From an uncultured Victivallis sp. (GTDB taxonomy: Bacteria; Verrucomicrobiota; Lentisphaeria; Victivallales; Victivallaceae): a stretch of DNA of 64,000 nt. The stretch is taken from assembly GCA_944389895.1 (NCBI GenBank), contig CALXOA010000072.1, forward strand, positions 33,571-97,570, written 5' to 3'. The notes beneath the pieces were generated by a model, which saw nothing but the letters and a program-made list of their open reading frames with translations, made no database searches and had not been told where the DNA came from. Position numbers and translations under genes: made by a program. Shown piece after piece: positions 34,188 to 43,104 of this stretch; position 1 is the first letter of the stretch, and every line of letters begins with the position of its first letter.

Positions 34188-34537
34188 TTCTCTGTTTCTC
34201 CTTTACTCAGGGCCGCACCACCGGCGCACTCCTTCTCCCATCCCGGAAAATTCCAGTGTTCCGGAAACCGGCGGCACTGGCTCGGCTTCACCGGATCGAT
34301 CCGGCATGCGGGCGGCTCACATTCTTCCAGAAAAATACAGCTTCCGGACACTTGTTCAATCAGCGTCAGCCCCTGACGATCCGGCATCAAAGCGGTGTAA
34401 CGGTCGAGAAACTCCCCGACCGGCACTCCGAGATAGGCGGCGATCGCGTCGGCTTCGGCTCCGGAAATTCTCACGCACCCCGGCCAGCGGCAGCAATTGC
34501 CGCACCGGAGACATCTGAACTGTTTTTGCTCCTCCAT
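34184..34537 (-). CDS. YkgJ-type cysteine-cluster protein
   Basis: 117 residues. The cysteine pattern CLRCGNCCRWPGCVRIS near the N terminus, CIFLEECEPPACRIDPVKPSQCRRFP in the middle and a late Cys define the putative zinc or iron-sulfur-chelating YkgJ/CxxCxxCC family. Its function is unknown; members may bind a metal cluster. The ATG has only a weak ribosome-binding site. It starts 30 bp after mutS and its stop overlaps the gmk start, so it is probably read through from the mutS unit. Confidence 0.88.
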   Translation of the reverse strand: MEEQKQFRCLRCGNCCRWPGCVRISGAEADAIAAYLGVPVGEFLDRYTALMPDRQGLTLIEQVSGSCIFLEECEPPACRIDPVKPSQCRRFPEHWNFPGWEKECAGGAALSKGETEK

Positions 34538-34567
34538 ACTTATGAAATACGCTTCCGGCTGCCGGCA

Positions 34568-37093
34568 TCACAACAGTCGGAGTTGAATCATGTCGTCGGT
34601 GTCATCCTCTTTTTTCCGCCGCGCCCTGACGGTCCGGCGGGGCAGGGCGGCAATCGCGTCACGCGGGGCATCGGCGGTTTTTTCAAGGAGCTCAAGAATC
34701 ACTTTCGCGCGGTCAATCACCGGATTCGGAATACCGGCCAGCTTGGCGACATGGATTCCGTAACTGCGGTCGCTGCTGCCGGGAACGATCTGCCGCAGGA
34801 AGATGATCTGGTCACCATACTCCTTGACCGCGACGTTGTAGTTGTTGACTCCCCGCCTGGTTCTGGCCAGTTCGGTCAACTCATGATAGTGGGTTGCAAA
34901 CTGAGTACGGCAGCGGCACTGCGGGTCATCGTGGAGAAACTCCGCTACCGCCCACGCAATCGAAAGGCCGTCAAACGTACTGGTCCCCCGGCCGATCTCA
35001 TCGAGGATCACCAGACTTTTCGGCGTCACATGGTTGAGGATATTGGCGGTTTCAACCATTTCAACCATGAAAGTGCTTTGGCCGCGGGCGAGGTCATCCG
35101 CCGCACCGACCCGGGTGAAGATCCGGTCGACGAGGCCGATCTCCGCGGAATCGGCCGGCACGAAAGATCCCATCTGCGCCATCACCACCAGCAACGCGGT
35201 CTGGCGGATATAGGTAGATTTTCCGGCCATGTTCGGGCCGGTGATCAGCATCATCCGGTTGCGGTCGCCGTCGAGAAGGCAATCGTTCGGCACGAATTTC
35301 TCCCCGCCGGTCATCGCCGCATCCAACACCGGATGCCGGCCCCCTTTGATGATCAGCCGGTCGTCCTCGAAAATCCGCGGCCGATTGTAATGGTGAAGCC
35401 GGGCGCATTCGGCCAGACCGGCGAGCGCATCGATGTCAGCAAGCGCGTTGGCGGTGTTCTGAATACCCGCCGTGAAGCCGAGGGCAAATTCGCGCAACTC
35501 CTGAAAGAGCTGGTACTCCAGCGACCGTGCCTTTTCCTCGGAACCGAGGATCTTGCTCTCAAGCTCCTTGAGTTCCGGAGTGATGAACCGCTCGGCGTTG
35601 ACCAGCGTCTGTTTCCGCACATAGTCCTCCGGCACCGCCGCGAGATTGGCCTTGCTGACTTCGATGTAGTAGCCGAAAACGGAGTTGAATTTGACCTTGA
35701 GCGATTTGATCCCGGTCCGCTCCTGCTCCCGGCTCTGAATCTGCGACAGCCAGCTTTTGCCGTCGGTGGCGGCGGCGCGCAATTCGTCGAGCAGTTGCGA
35801 GTAGCCGGCCCGGATCACGCCGCCGTCGGCCAGCAGCGCCGACGGATCATCGGCCAGCGCCCGGGTGATCCGTTCCGCAAGTTCCGGAAAAAGTTCAAGC
35901 TGCCGGTTCAACTCCTCCAGCAGCGGCGCATCAAAGCCGCCGAGCAGTGTTTTGACGCCCGGCAATACTCCGAGCGAAACCGCCAGAGTCTGGAGATCGC
36001 GCGGATTGGCGCTGCCGACATTCAACCGCCCGACGATCCGTTCGAGATCGCGCACCACGCCGATGGTTTCACGCAGTTCGGCCAACGTCAGGGGGTCAAG
36101 TTTCAACTGTTCGACCGCGTCGAGCCGGGCGACGATCGCATCATGATTGCACAGCGGACGCAGCACCCAGTTGCGCAACCGGCGGCCGCCCATCGGCGTG
36201 ACGGTATGATCGAGCACATCGAGCAGAGACCCCTTCCGCCCCCCGCCGAACATGGTCTCGACCAGTTCGAGGTTGCGCTGCGAGATCGAGTCCAGCTCCA
36301 GATTGTCGTCGAGCGAATAGACTTCAAGTTTGTTGATATGGGTCGCATCCTGCCGCAGATTTTCCGTCGCATAGCGCAGCACCGCGCCAGCCGCAGCAAC
36401 CGAGAGCGGAAGGTCACGACAGCCGAAACCATCGAGAGTGGCGACTTTGAAGTGTTCCCGCAGAAACTCGCCGGAGCGTTCGGGGGAAAACTCATCGTTG
36501 TCAAGTTCGGTCCAGAGAATCCTGCTGCGCGTCTCCGGCCACGAATCGTCGGCTCGAAACTCATCGGCCAGCCTGCCCGGGATCACGCATTCGCGGGCAC
36601 CGAGGCGGTTGAGCTCGGTCGAGAGCTTGTCGGGCGCGGTGATTTCAGTGACCCGAAATTCACCGGTACTGATATCGAGCGAAGCCAGCGCCCGCCGGTC
36701 GCGCCCGCCGACCAGCGCGGTCAGATAGTTGTTGCAGGAGGGATTCAAAAGCGCGTTGTCCATGATGGTTCCCGGTGTAATCACCCGGGTGACCTGCCGT
36801 TTGACGATCCCCTGCGCCAACTTCGGATCCTCCATCTGCTCGGCGATGGCGACTTTGACCCCGGCGGCCACCAGCCGCGGCAGATAGGTTTCGAGCGCAT
36901 GGTAGGGAAATCCGCACATCGGAACCCCCTGACGTTTGGTCAGCGTGAGCTCCAGCACCGAACTGACCCGCTCGGCATCCTCAAAAAATTCCTCATAGAA
37001 ATCGCCCAGCCGGAACAGCAACACCGCGTCAGGCGGAATCGCCTGTTTGGCTTCGCGGTACTGGCGCATCATCGGGGTCAGATTCTCCTCCAT
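34568..37093 (-). CDS. mutS: DNA mismatch repair protein MutS
   Basis: 841 residues from the ATG at 37093, with GGGGCGG upstream; a TTG seven codons earlier is less likely. The mismatch-binding domain has LLFRLGDFYEEFFEDAE (the usual F-x-E appears within the family's GDFYE region) and GVPMCGFPYHALETYLPRLV; connector and lever domains follow; the ATPase has LITGPNMAGKSTYIRQTALLVVMAQ, SLVILDEIGRGTSTFDGLSIAWAVAEFL and TQFATHYHELTEL. It recognises mismatches and starts repair. The length is normal. It lies 17 bp after the flavin-reductase-like gene. Confidence 0.97.
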   Translation of the reverse strand: MEENLTPMMRQYREAKQAIPPDAVLLFRLGDFYEEFFEDAERVSSVLELTLTKRQGVPMCGFPYHALETYLPRLVAAGVKVAIAEQMEDPKLAQGIVKRQVTRVITPGTIMDNALLNPSCNNYLTALVGGRDRRALASLDISTGEFRVTEITAPDKLSTELNRLGARECVIPGRLADEFRADDSWPETRSRILWTELDNDEFSPERSGEFLREHFKVATLDGFGCRDLPLSVAAAGAVLRYATENLRQDATHINKLEVYSLDDNLELDSISQRNLELVETMFGGGRKGSLLDVLDHTVTPMGGRRLRNWVLRPLCNHDAIVARLDAVEQLKLDPLTLAELRETIGVVRDLERIVGRLNVGSANPRDLQTLAVSLGVLPGVKTLLGGFDAPLLEELNRQLELFPELAERITRALADDPSALLADGGVIRAGYSQLLDELRAAATDGKSWLSQIQSREQERTGIKSLKVKFNSVFGYYIEVSKANLAAVPEDYVRKQTLVNAERFITPELKELESKILGSEEKARSLEYQLFQELREFALGFTAGIQNTANALADIDALAGLAECARLHHYNRPRIFEDDRLIIKGGRHPVLDAAMTGGEKFVPNDCLLDGDRNRMMLITGPNMAGKSTYIRQTALLVVMAQMGSFVPADSAEIGLVDRIFTRVGAADDLARGQSTFMVEMVETANILNHVTPKSLVILDEIGRGTSTFDGLSIAWAVAEFLHDDPQCRCRTQFATHYHELTELARTRRGVNNYNVAVKEYGDQIIFLRQIVPGSSDRSYGIHVAKLAGIPNPVIDRAKVILELLEKTADAPRDAIAALPRRTVRARRKKEDDTDDMIQLRLL

Positions 37094-37110
37094 CTTCGCA
37101 GCCGCCCCGA

Positions 37111-37659
37111 TCAAAGCTTCAGATAATCGGCGGTGCCGGAGATGTGCAGCACCTCCCCGATGATCATCACGTGGAAATCGCGTTCCGGATACATCCGGCC
37201 GACCAGCGATTTATCAAGGAAGTTCTTGCCGGCCATGGCGTCCCGATAGGCCTGACGGCACTCGATCACCAGTTCGGCTTCACGAAACGCCGGGGCGGCA
37301 ACCCGCCGAGCGGCGACCGGTGTCAACCCGGCACGGTCAAGCTTGTCCGGCACTTCGCGCCCGGAAACCTTTCCGATCTCAGCCAGCGCCCCGCGATACG
37401 CCGCCGGAAACGCCGACAACGTGAAGGTATCATACTCCTGCAGAAATTCAAGAGTGTAACGCTGCGGCCGAACCATGATCGTCACCGCCGGGGCAGCCCA
37501 CATCGTACCGAAAAACCCCCAGCCGACGGTCATTGCATTGAATTTTTTCTGTTCGAAATCCCCTGCAGCGAGCACCAGCCAGTTGTCCCCCCAGACACGG
37601 AACGATTCACAGCAGAACATCTCCGGCTCGATATCATTGAGTTGCCGCATTTTTTCCAT
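37111..37659 (-). CDS. Flavin reductase-like FMN-binding protein
   Basis: 182 residues; AAAGGGG precedes the ATG. It has the split-barrel flavin reductase look: LVLAAGDFEQKKFNAMTVGWGFFGTMWAAPAVTIMVRPQRYTLEFLQEYDTFTLSAFP contains the FMN-contact loop and the conserved Pro/Gly strands, and GKNFLDKSLVGRMYPERDFHVMIIGEVLHI forms the C-terminal strand. Such proteins reduce flavins or bind FMN in diverse oxidoreductases; similar small ones occur widely in anaerobes with no assigned role. It follows folB by 12 bp and precedes mutS. Confidence 0.85.
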   Translation of the reverse strand: MEKMRQLNDIEPEMFCCESFRVWGDNWLVLAAGDFEQKKFNAMTVGWGFFGTMWAAPAVTIMVRPQRYTLEFLQEYDTFTLSAFPAAYRGALAEIGKVSGREVPDKLDRAGLTPVAARRVAAPAFREAELVIECRQAYRDAMAGKNFLDKSLVGRMYPERDFHVMIIGEVLHISGTADYLKL

Positions 37660-37671
37660 AGCATACCCCTT

Positions 37672-38031
37672 TCATGACTTTCTGCAACAGGCCACTTCCA
37701 CCGCGATCGACCGGGCGATCCGGGCGGCTCCGGGTTTCTCAACCCGCACGGTCACCCGTTCCACCGCAGGGTGGCGGCCGAGGACCAGTTCGCCAACAGC
37801 CCCTGCCAGCCGCTCGATCAGGAAGAACTTCGAATTGGCGGCGAGTTCCGCAACCTGCGCTTCGATTTCGGCGTAGTTGACGGTATCTTCCAGACGATCG
37901 CTCACGGCGGCGTTTGAGAGATCCAGCTCGATTTGAAGGTTGAGAATCAACCCCTGTCGCCGTTCACGTTCGGTCGGATAGACGCCGACCAGCGCATTAA
38001 CCCTGAGATCCCGAATCCAGATGCGATCCAT
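37672..38031 (-). CDS. folB: Dihydroneopterin aldolase
   Basis: 119 residues from the ATG at 38031, which is where the family begins (MDRIWIRDLRVNALVGVYPTER); upstream in-frame starts add unrelated sequence. Signature: LVGVYPTERERRQ, DTVNYAEIEAQV, FFLIERLAGAVGELVL with the catalytic region, and VRVEKPGAARIARSIAVEV. It cleaves dihydroneopterin to hydroxymethyl-dihydropterin in folate synthesis, as an octamer in the cytoplasm. No other folate genes are in the window. The 216 bp upstream (38032-38247) contain no gene. Confidence 0.9.
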   Translation of the reverse strand: MDRIWIRDLRVNALVGVYPTERERRQGLILNLQIELDLSNAAVSDRLEDTVNYAEIEAQVAELAANSKFFLIERLAGAVGELVLGRHPAVERVTVRVEKPGAARIARSIAVEVACCRKS

Positions 38032-38247
38032 AACAGTTGCACCACACTCCCCAACGTTCATCCATCCAAAGCGCTTCCGCAGCGGGGGAACAGTTGCGGC
38101 CAAGCATCGGGACACAACTTCCGGTCACATGGTTTTCACAGCCGCCGCCCCGATTGCGTCAACCTCATACAATACCACCGATGCGGCTTTTTCGCAAAAG
38201 GGATCGGCCGCTTTTTTCAGAAACTTCTCCGCTGCGGACCGGCCATA

Positions 38248-39132
38248 TCACCGGTGAAAGAGGATCCCGGCGTAGTCGACGACACAGCTGTAGTCGCCGG
38301 TCACCATTCCGGAATCCGCCATTGCAGCAATCTCCCCGGTCACACGCCGGGCGGGATCGCACAACTCCAGCAGCGCAAGATAGATCGCGATTGCATGGGC
38401 TCCGCAGATGGTGGCTCCGGTACGACCGAGAAAATCGGTAAAACCGGCAAGATCGCGCCGGGCGATGAGTTCCGCCCCTTCGCCATCCAGCTTCCGCAAC
38501 GAGGCAGAGTCGATCGACGGCCCGAAGGGGGTATAATCAAAACTCCGGCCGTAGTGGGTGAAATCCGAACTGATGACCCATAACGTCTCCGGCCCATCGA
38601 GCGGAGCGAGCAGCGCGGCGACGGCACGGGCGTCATCCGGAGTGATCCCCCCGACCACCAGCGGCACCACCAGCGGCGAACCGAAGAAGTACTGCAACAT
38701 CGGAAAGATCACTTCGAGAGAATGTTCCCGGCCGTGCGCCTGATCGTTGACCCGCAGCAACGGATTCTCCGCCGCATCGAGCCCTTCAAGGGCATCCACA
38801 TCGGTGGAGAGATCGCCGAAGGGCGTCCGCCAGCTGGTGAACGTTGCGGCGGCGAGACCGCGGAAGCCGACATAGTGCGAAGGCCCGAGAATCACCACCC
38901 GTTTCCACACCCCGCCGCGTGCGGCGCCGAGCGTCCGCATCGCCACACCGAGACTGAACAGATAACCGGCATGCGGCAGCACGCAGCCGCGCACCGCCGC
39001 GCCGAGAGGCCGCGGCATCGTCTGCGCCGCTTCGGTTTCGGCCATCCGGCGGCGCAGCCCCAGCGCGTCCCCCTCGTAAAAACGGCCGGCGACGGCGGCG
39101 GGCCGGACCTTCTGCTGGTCACGGATCGGCAT
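38248..39132 (-). CDS. amrB: AmmeMemoRadiSam system protein B (MEMO1 family)
   Basis: 294 residues; GGAGGAG precedes the ATG. MEMO family: RPAAVAGRFYEGD at the N terminus, LPHAGYLFSLGVAMRTLG with a metal-type His, ILGPSHYVGFRGLA, DQAHGREHSLEVIFPMLQYFFG with paired His/Glu, and WVISSDFTHYG. It resembles extradiol dioxygenases and normally acts with an AMMECR1 protein (A) and a radical SAM enzyme in an unclear modification system; neither partner is in the window. It lies 27 bp after pheA on the same strand. Confidence 0.9.
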   Translation of the reverse strand: MPIRDQQKVRPAAVAGRFYEGDALGLRRRMAETEAAQTMPRPLGAAVRGCVLPHAGYLFSLGVAMRTLGAARGGVWKRVVILGPSHYVGFRGLAAATFTSWRTPFGDLSTDVDALEGLDAAENPLLRVNDQAHGREHSLEVIFPMLQYFFGSPLVVPLVVGGITPDDARAVAALLAPLDGPETLWVISSDFTHYGRSFDYTPFGPSIDSASLRKLDGEGAELIARRDLAGFTDFLGRTGATICGAHAIAIYLALLELCDPARRVTGEIAAMADSGMVTGDYSCVVDYAGILFHR

Positions 39133-39159
39133 GGCACTCCTCCGGGAAGTTTTTAAGGT

Positions 39160-40224
39160 TCAATTCAGCACCCGCGGGTAGCTGCCGAAAATCTTGAAGA
39201 AGGTACAATCCTGCCTGAGTTCGGCGAAGGCGGCCGCAACGGCAGGATCCTGCTGATGGCCGAGGATGTCGACAAAAAAGCAGTACTGCCAGTTTCCGCT
39301 CTTCAGCGGACGGCTTTCGATCATCGTCATCGTGATGTTGTGATTCCGGAAGGGGCGCAATGCATCGTAAAGCGCACCGGCCCGGTCGTGCAGCGAAAAG
39401 CAGAGACTGGTCTTGTCGTCGCCGCTCGGAGCATTCTCATGTTTGCCGATCACGAGGAAGCGGGTGATGTTGCGCGCATTGTCCTCGATGTTCTCCGCGA
39501 CGACCGGCAGTTCACTGTTTTCCGCCGCGAGTTTTCCGGCGATCGCTGCGGCATCGGCTTCGCGTTCGGCCAGCTCCACCGCGCGGGAGGTGCTGGTCAC
39601 TTCGATCAGCGAAGCGCCGCGCAGGTTGGAACGGAGGTATTCGCGACATTGCCCGAGCGGCTGCGGATGGCTGTAGATGCAGCGGATTTCCGACAAATCG
39701 CTCGCGCTGTAGAGCATCAGATGGATCGGCAGATTAAATTCAGCCACCACGCGGACACCGGAGCCGGTCAGGCTGTCGAGCGTGGGATTCACCACCCCCT
39801 CGGTGGTGTTTTCCACCGGAACCATACCGTAGTCCGCCCGGCCGGTTTCGACGGCGCTGAAGACATCGCCGATCGCGACCACCGGCTGCACAGTTGCACT
39901 GTGACCGAATTTTTCAAGCACCGCCTGGTGCGAGAAAGTTCCCTCGGGCCCGAGAAACGCAACGGAGATCGGCTGTTCCAGTTTGATCGAGGCGGACATG
40001 ATTTCGCGGTAGATGTGGATCAACGCCTCACGGGGCAGCGGGCCGGAGTTCAACGAGGTCAGCCGCTCGAGCAACTGATGCTCCCGTTCCGGCACATAGA
40101 TCGGCAGATTGTTTTCCCGTTTCCACGCCCCGACCTCGCACACGAGGCGGCACCGCTCATTGAGCAGGCGGATGATCTCCGAATCGATCGAATCGATTCC
40201 AGCTCTCAGCTTCTCGATACTCAT
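39160..40224 (-). CDS. pheA: Bifunctional chorismate mutase/prephenate dehydratase
   Basis: 354 residues. Residues 1-85 are an AroQ-type chorismate mutase (IDSIDSEIIRLLNERCRLVCEVGAWK, then PIYVPEREHQLLERL), 92-270 the prephenate dehydratase (VAFLGPEGTFSHQAVLEKFG, GMVPVENTTEGVVNPTLDSL, IYSHPQPLGQCREYL, EDNARNITRFLVIG with the conserved T-R-F), and the end an ACT domain with IESRPLKSGNWQYCFFVDI, the phenylalanine feedback site. It turns chorismate into phenylpyruvate. Normal length for P-proteins. Operon with the MEMO-like gene. No leader peptide rich in Phe codons was seen upstream. Confidence 0.95.
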   Translation of the reverse strand: MSIEKLRAGIDSIDSEIIRLLNERCRLVCEVGAWKRENNLPIYVPEREHQLLERLTSLNSGPLPREALIHIYREIMSASIKLEQPISVAFLGPEGTFSHQAVLEKFGHSATVQPVVAIGDVFSAVETGRADYGMVPVENTTEGVVNPTLDSLTGSGVRVVAEFNLPIHLMLYSASDLSEIRCIYSHPQPLGQCREYLRSNLRGASLIEVTSTSRAVELAEREADAAAIAGKLAAENSELPVVAENIEDNARNITRFLVIGKHENAPSGDDKTSLCFSLHDRAGALYDALRPFRNHNITMTMIESRPLKSGNWQYCFFVDILGHQQDPAVAAAFAELRQDCTFFKIFGSYPRVLN

Positions 40225-40293
40225 AGGCTTCTCTCGCTGTCTCTCAAATTCCCAAAATAAACGCCTCCCCGGACCACATCACACCGAATCGGG

Positions 40294-40322
40294 GTTGAAT
40301 TAATAAACTTGGGAATGTACTT
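40294..40322 (+). promoter_or_regulatory. Weak promoter before lipoprotein gene
   Basis: TTGAAT (40294-40299), 17-base spacer, TACTTT (40317-40322), 28 bases upstream of the ATG at 40351. The divergent pheA start lies about 70 bases to the left. Confidence 0.45.
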
Positions 40323-40350
40323 TATTTCAATGGTTATTTGGAGGAAACCG

Positions 40351-41406
40351 ATGTTTTTTTTCAAAATTTTTCCGTTGCTTGCGGCTTTGATGCTCTTTCT
40401 CGCATCCTGTGCCGCCCCGGAACCGGCCGGCCCGCCGGTACTGCTGCCGCGAACCGATGAATCGACGATGCGCGAACGGGCTGAAGTGCTGGCAACAGCG
40501 CTCGCACAGACCCGGATGCGCGGCGTATGGGTTGATTTCGAAGAATACGCCCCCCGCACGGAGGAGCAGGCGGCGGCCGTCATCGGAAAAATCGCCGCAC
40601 TCGGCTTCAACCGGATCTACTGCGCCATCACCGCCGCGGAACAGCTCGACGACCCGCTGGAGTGTTTCATCGAAGCAGCGGCGGCGAAACAGATTCCGAT
40701 TGAACTTGCCGTCCGGGAGAGAAATTTTGTCTATACCTATCACGGCAACGCGCTGATCCGGGTTTTCCGTTCAAGCCGGGAAACTCTGCCGCAGATCGCC
40801 CACGCCATTGTCGATTTCAATGATTCGCTGCCGGACGAAGCGAAACTGGCCGGGCTGACCGTGATGGTGGAACCGCACATCTTCACCCGGGCCAACAACG
40901 ACCGCCCGAAAGATCTGCTCTATGCGTGGGAACCGGACTCCTTCGGCATCGGTCTCGACAACGACATGATGATGCGCCGCACCTTCGAAATGCTCGACGT
41001 GATCGAAACGACCACTCCGGAGCTGCCTTTCACGATCGGTATCGCCGACTTCTACCACGAACTCGCCCGCGACGGAAAAATCTCGCGCGGCACGATCAAC
41101 GACTTCCTGACGCTCTCGGTGCGGGAAGCACGGGTGCTGCTGGAAAACAGCGGAAACAAGCCGAGCGAAGCGCTCGCGGTCATCGCGAACGAACTGGCGG
41201 ACGCCGAAACAAAACAGTCCATCCTGATCGGGTTCAGCCTGGCCGGACACACTTCCGTGGCGACCGGGGCCTACCGCCGCCGCGACTGGAACGACTTCAC
41301 CCGCAGCCTGGAGTTTCTGATCGGGCAATGGAAGAACTCCCCCGCGTTCGCCGGGGTTGTGATCGGGCCGTTTTCCCTGATTGAACTTGTTTTGCAGGAG
41401 GAGTAA
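40351..41406 (+). CDS. Lipoprotein with TIM-barrel-like (GHL-type) domain, function unknown
   Basis: 351 residues from the ATG at 40351, with TGGAGG upstream. The N terminus MFFFKIFPLLAALMLFLASC is a lipoprotein signal with Cys20 in LASC. The rest resembles a glycosidase-like barrel: RMRGVWVDFEEYAPRTEEQAAAVIGKIAALGFNRIYCAI is similar to the start of GHL10-type putative hydrolases, followed by strands GLTVMVEPHIFT, GIGLDNDMMM, PFTIGIADFYHELA and AFAGVVIGPFSLIELVL. Glu and Asp residues at strand ends could be catalytic, but no family motif is certain. It is 4 bp from the nrdR start, an odd partner, and may be cotranscribed with it. Confidence 0.65.
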   Translation: MFFFKIFPLLAALMLFLASCAAPEPAGPPVLLPRTDESTMRERAEVLATALAQTRMRGVWVDFEEYAPRTEEQAAAVIGKIAALGFNRIYCAITAAEQLDDPLECFIEAAAAKQIPIELAVRERNFVYTYHGNALIRVFRSSRETLPQIAHAIVDFNDSLPDEAKLAGLTVMVEPHIFTRANNDRPKDLLYAWEPDSFGIGLDNDMMMRRTFEMLDVIETTTPELPFTIGIADFYHELARDGKISRGTINDFLTLSVREARVLLENSGNKPSEALAVIANELADAETKQSILIGFSLAGHTSVATGAYRRRDWNDFTRSLEFLIGQWKNSPAFAGVVIGPFSLIELVLQEE

Positions 41407-41410
41407 GTCA

Positions 41411-41857
41411 ATGCGTTGCCCCAAGTGCGGTTGTCTCGATGACAAGGTGATCGATTCACGGGCGGTCAAGGAGGGCGCCGGAGTCCGGCGCCGCCGGGAA
41501 TGTCTGGGCTGCTCTTACCGCTATACGACGATCGAAGGAGTGATTCCCGAGGAACTCAAGGTGATCAAGCGTAACAATGAGCGCGAAGACTTCGATCGCG
41601 ACAAGCTGCGGCGGGGCATCGCCAACGCCTGTTACAAGCGGCCGGTCAGTTCCGATGAGATCGACCGGATCGTCGAAGAGATCGCCACCTCGGTGTTGCG
41701 CGATTTCGACAAAGAGGTCTCGAGCGCCGAAATCGGGCACAGGGTGATGGAGCAGCTGCGCGGAGTCGATCAGGTCGCCTATGTGCGTTTTGCATCGGTC
41801 TACCGCAAATTCAAGGATGTCGAGGAGTTCATCGCGGAAATCCGGGCGTTGAAATGA
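41411..41857 (+). CDS. nrdR: Transcriptional repressor NrdR
   Basis: 148 residues from the ATG at 41411 (GGAGGAG upstream). The zinc finger has Cys3, Cys6, Cys31 and Cys34 (MRCPKCG ... ECLGC), then YRYTTIEGV, and an ATP-cone domain with VIKRNNEREDFDRDKLRRGIANACYKRPVS. It represses ribonucleotide reductase genes by binding NrdR boxes according to dATP/ATP level. No nrd gene lies in the window. The length matches the family exactly. Confidence 0.96.
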   Translation: MRCPKCGCLDDKVIDSRAVKEGAGVRRRRECLGCSYRYTTIEGVIPEELKVIKRNNEREDFDRDKLRRGIANACYKRPVSSDEIDRIVEEIATSVLRDFDKEVSSAEIGHRVMEQLRGVDQVAYVRFASVYRKFKDVEEFIAEIRALK

Positions 41858-41897
41858 AGTGTTCCCGCACCGGTCACTGTTGAAGAGGAAATTCAAA

Positions 41898-43094
41898 TTG
41901 GAAAAGAAACGGATCAAACTCAATTCCGGGCGGGAGAAATCGTTGCTGCGCCGCCATGTCTGGCTCTTCTCCGGCGCAATCGCCGAAGTCGCCGGGGAGC
42001 CGCAGCCGGGTGAAACCGTCGATATCGTCGATGCCGCCGGAAAATTCCTGGCTCGCGCGGCCTGGTCTCCCGAGTCGCAGCTGGCGGCGCGAATCTGGAC
42101 CTTCGACGAAAAAGAGGAGATCGACGACGCCTTTTTCGCAGAGCGGATCAGGCGGGCGATCGAATTTCGCCGTTTCCTGAAGTTCGACGATCCGAAAGGC
42201 GGCTGCCGGCTGATCTATTCCGAAGCGGATCAGCTGCCCGGTCTGGTGGTCGATCGGTACGGTGATTTTCTGGTGGTGCAGTTTCTGAGCGCCGGCATGG
42301 AGTTTCACCGTGAACGGATCATCGCGCAGCTGGCGGAGATCACCGGCGCAAAAGGAATCTACGAGCGTTCCGACGTCCACGTCCGCGCTCGGGAGGGCTT
42401 GCCGGAGCGAACCGGCCTGGTGTACGGCGTCCAGCCGCCGAATCCGCTCATCATCGAGGAGGCGGGGGCGCGTTACGCCGTCGATATCCGTCACGGGCAG
42501 AAGAGCGGGTTTTATTTTGACCAGCGGTCTTCGCGCGAGGCGGTCGCCGCACTCGCGACCGGACGGACGATCCTGAATGCCTTCAGCTATACCGGCGCCT
42601 TCGCGGTCGCCACGCTGCGGGCCGGAGCGGCACATGTGATCAACATCGACTCCTCGGCCCCGGCACTCGCACAGGCCGCCCACAATCTCGAGATGAACCG
42701 GATCGGACCGGAACGGTACGAGAACCGCGTTGCCGACGTCTTCACCGAACTGCGCCGTTTTACCGAAGAGGGGCGACGGTTCGACATGGTGATCCTCGAC
42801 CCGCCCAAGTTCATCGAGTCGCAGCGGGCACTGGTCCGCGGCTGCCGCGCCTATCAGGATATTGCCCGACTCGGCTACCGGCTGCTGAATCCGGGCGGCG
42901 TGCTGGTAAACTTTTCCTGCTCCGGGCTGATGACGCCGGAGCTGTTCCAGAAGATCACCGCCGATGCCGCAGTTGAAGCGGGAGTGCATCCGCTTCTGAT
43001 CCGTCATCTCGAACAGAGTCCGGATCATCCCGTCTCGCTCGCGGTTCCCGAGGGATTTTACCTCAAGGGGCTGATAACCAGACTCCCCGAGTAA
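41898..43094 (+). CDS. Class I SAM-dependent rRNA methyltransferase, RlmI-like
   Basis: 398 residues from a TTG at 41898 with AGAGGAAA upstream, where family similarity begins (LEKKRIKLNSGREKSLLRRHVWLFSGAI); a GTG at 41859 is an alternative with no ribosome site. The N-terminal PUA-like domain is followed by YSEADQLPGLVVDRYGDFLVVQ, DIRHGQKSGFYFDQRSSR and the SAM-binding NAFSYTGAFAVATLRAGAAHVINIDSS; the catalytic strand DMVILDPPKF and the late CSG (NFSCSGLM) match the m5C-type RlmI/RlmK fold. E. coli RlmI modifies C1962 of 23S rRNA. It follows nrdR and precedes an acyltransferase gene by 10 bp. Confidence 0.9.
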   Translation: MEKKRIKLNSGREKSLLRRHVWLFSGAIAEVAGEPQPGETVDIVDAAGKFLARAAWSPESQLAARIWTFDEKEEIDDAFFAERIRRAIEFRRFLKFDDPKGGCRLIYSEADQLPGLVVDRYGDFLVVQFLSAGMEFHRERIIAQLAEITGAKGIYERSDVHVRAREGLPERTGLVYGVQPPNPLIIEEAGARYAVDIRHGQKSGFYFDQRSSREAVAALATGRTILNAFSYTGAFAVATLRAGAAHVINIDSSAPALAQAAHNLEMNRIGPERYENRVADVFTELRRFTEEGRRFDMVILDPPKFIESQRALVRGCRAYQDIARLGYRLLNPGGVLVNFSCSGLMTPELFQKITADAAVEAGVHPLLIRHLEQSPDHPVSLAVPEGFYLKGLITRLPE

Positions 43095-43104
43095 GGAAGG
43101 CACG

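Noticed and set aside
34256..37126. Long open frame on the plus strand opposite mutS
   Set aside because: It lies antisense to the clear mutS and cysteine-cluster genes; such long antisense frames are usual in high-GC DNA, and its translation is low-complexity, Arg/His-rich and matches nothing.
39160..40350. Attenuator leader peptide for pheA
   Set aside because: No Phe-rich short frame or terminator/antiterminator pair was found in the 126 bp between pheA and the divergent gene.
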